Notes under the pieces: generated by a model | What the model was told of the DNA's origin: nothing | Seen by the model: the letters and a program-made list of their open reading frames with translations, nothing else | Database searches by the model: none | Part shown: positions 35,457 through 36,357 of the stretch, in pieces | How positions within the stretch are numbered: position 1 is the first letter of the stretch | Layout of the letters: every line of letters starts with the position of its first letter | Assembly: GCA_015075425.1 (NCBI GenBank) | Contig: JABTUL010000003.1 | Span: 312,501-348,857, forward strand | Length of the DNA: 36,357 nucleotides | Direction of reading: 5' to 3' | Source: Spirochaetales bacterium | GTDB taxonomy: Bacteria > Spirochaetota > Leptospiria > Leptospirales > Leptonemataceae | Position numbers and translations under genes: made by a program

Positions 35457-35810
35457 TCAAAGATAGTCCGCCGACATTCGCATTGCAGAGAACGCAACGT
35501 AAGCGTCACTGGGATCTTCGCGATTTGCTTGTGGGCCGGCGAGCCACGCGTCAAGCTCATTGTCGAAGTGCGAAACCACGGACTTCAAGTTGCGCTTCAG
35601 CGCTTCCGGTGTCGCGCGAAGGATTTTAATGCGCATTGTGTCGTCTGTGATCCCCCAGAAGGACGCATACGGTTTGAGAACAAGCAGAGCTTCAGGGACA
35701 TCCCGCAAAGCAAATGTCGCTCTGGGAAACAGAGCCGCGCCTTCCCCCCAAATCTGGGTGATGCGCTCTTCGCTAAGGAGATGCGCTGACATGGGATCTG
35801 ATGTGCTCAT
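35457..35810 (-). CDS. Hypothetical cassette protein 2
   Basis: The 117-residue protein (MSTSDPMSAHLLSEERITQI) has its ATG at 35810 overlapping the stop of the upstream gene (ATGA, 35807-35810), so they are coupled. It has no signal peptide. The C-terminal FDNELDAWLAGPQANREDPS is reminiscent of small cassette-borne hypothetical proteins; no function is known to me. The stop is 14 bases from the 3' end of the group II intron. With the intron removed, it would lie about 50 bases from site F, normal for a cassette. Confidence 0.75.
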   Translation of the reverse strand: MSTSDPMSAHLLSEERITQIWGEGAALFPRATFALRDVPEALLVLKPYASFWGITDDTMRIKILRATPEALKRNLKSVVSHFDNELDAWLAGPQANREDPSDAYVAFSAMRMSADYL

Positions 35811-36124
35811 CGGAGTATTGTCCCCGCATATTCGAGCGTCTCTTTCCCCGAAAGAGCGTTTTGCAGATGTGCGTGCCAAATTTCGGATATAGGTGCATGC
35901 AAATTTCTTTCTTTGAGAGCACGTTTTAAATTTCGATACGATTCTAAAAGTTGACCCCGTGTACCCCAATCTTCGGTTTCGTCTTCAAGGCCTGTCCGAA
36001 TAATGGTATGCTTGGGACTTTCATCACCGATCATGATTTTCGTGTAGTCCCAGTCATAATGGAAAACTACTTCAAACGCACCCAAGAATTCCAAGAATAG
36101 CGTATTCAGTTCTTTATCTTGCAT
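35807..36124 (-). CDS. Hypothetical cassette protein 1
   Basis: The 105-residue protein (MQDKELNTLFLEFLGAFEVV) is rich in aromatic and charged residues, with FHYDWDYTKIMI and a Trp-containing helix (WGTRGQLLESYRNLKRALKE). No signal peptide and no recognised family. It is first in a two-gene operon and is followed by protein 2 with an ATGA overlap. The two-gene layout recalls a toxin/antitoxin or effector/immunity pair but nothing in the sequences proves it. The start codon lies 73 bases from site G. Confidence 0.72.
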   Translation of the reverse strand: MQDKELNTLFLEFLGAFEVVFHYDWDYTKIMIGDESPKHTIIRTGLEDETEDWGTRGQLLESYRNLKRALKERNLHAPISEIWHAHLQNALSGKETLEYAGTILR

Positions 36125-36196
36125 GGTATTTTTCCCACATGCTCTGTGGCGAAGGCGCCGGCCAGGACGGCCGGCTTAAGCCCTTTTGCGGATGTC

Positions 36197-36357
36197 GGAT
36201 AACGTGTAGGATTCCTGACGTGTGCCCGCAGGGCAAATGTGGTCAAGCACGTTGCGGTGCGCGCCGATAATAATATACCAAAACTGGCGCGCATCCGCAC
36301 GGAGCGGAAAAGGCGAACTGGTGACCCGTTCCGCGGAGAGTGCGCCGACCCGAGGAG
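36197..36357 (-). repeat. attC-like site G (family 2), cut by the window end
   Basis: Begins with end box GGATAAC (36197-36203) and follows site F closely: AGGATTCCTG arm, TGTGCCC-GCA-GGGCA branch 1, GCGGTGCGCGCC/GGCGCGCATCCGC branch 2, then GAGTGCGCCGACCCGAGGAG at the last bases. The rest is off-window, so the array continues to the right. Confidence 0.83.

Noticed and set aside
24427-36357. Regular repeats considered as a CRISPR array.
   Set aside because: Repeats are about 210-236 bp with spacers of 0.7-0.9 kb that encode genes; no 20-40 bp direct repeat series exists.

Overview
The window is bacterial DNA of moderate GC content. The left two thirds is a densely packed chromosomal core and the right third is an accessory region. 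A spirochaete of the Leptospirales (Leptonema/Turneriella-like) is my best guess. That rests on the general gene complement and on a 23S rRNA gene with no 5S gene behind it; it is an inference, because no taxonomic marker could be compared.

Bases 1-1157 are the 3' part of a 23S rRNA gene. The first 192 bases are not rRNA. They are the end of a group I intron that carries the C-terminus of a LAGLIDADG homing endonuclease. The exon resumes exactly after the position equivalent to U1931 of E. coli 23S. A terminator follows at 1265.

Bases 1622-22687 hold intact core genes: an unknown protein in an operon with a dienoyl-CoA isomerase-like crotonase; a secreted phosphodiesterase; a membrane sulfatase/phosphoglycerol-transferase; a secreted 5'-nucleotidase-like protein; an SDR oxidoreductase; a patatin phospholipase; a secreted protein; a beta-lactamase-fold serine hydrolase; an EEP-family hydrolase; a tightly coupled minus-strand group (lamin-tail-type lipoprotein, likely outer-membrane barrel, PLD-type lipoprotein); a GT4 glycosyltransferase; aconitase; and an arsenate reductase-like protein. 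Many encode exported hydrolases.

From about 22.7 kb to the right end lies an array that I interpret as an integron-like cassette array with unusually long (about 210-236 bp), multi-branched attC-like sites in two sequence families that share one predicted fold. Each unit between sites holds a small gene or a toxin-antitoxin pair: BrnT/BrnA, PIN toxin/RHH antitoxin, a broken membrane-anchored protein, a ParE-type toxin with a 59-aa antitoxin, a conserved 'MQNRY' protein, and a two-gene hypothetical operon. The two ends of a unit are complementary to each other, as expected if each unit moved as a circle. Gene orientation, a stop codon inside a site, and the orientation of a group IIC intron all suggest that the array reads on the minus strand, with an integrase (if any) beyond the right edge.

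The array is heavily invaded. An IS5-family element truncates the leftmost site. An IS3-family element, itself split by an IS30-family element, truncates a second site. Another IS3-family element splits a cassette gene. A group IIC intron sits beside a third site. The mobile-element ORFs are full of single-base frameshifts, often one base missing from a G run, whereas core and cassette genes are open.
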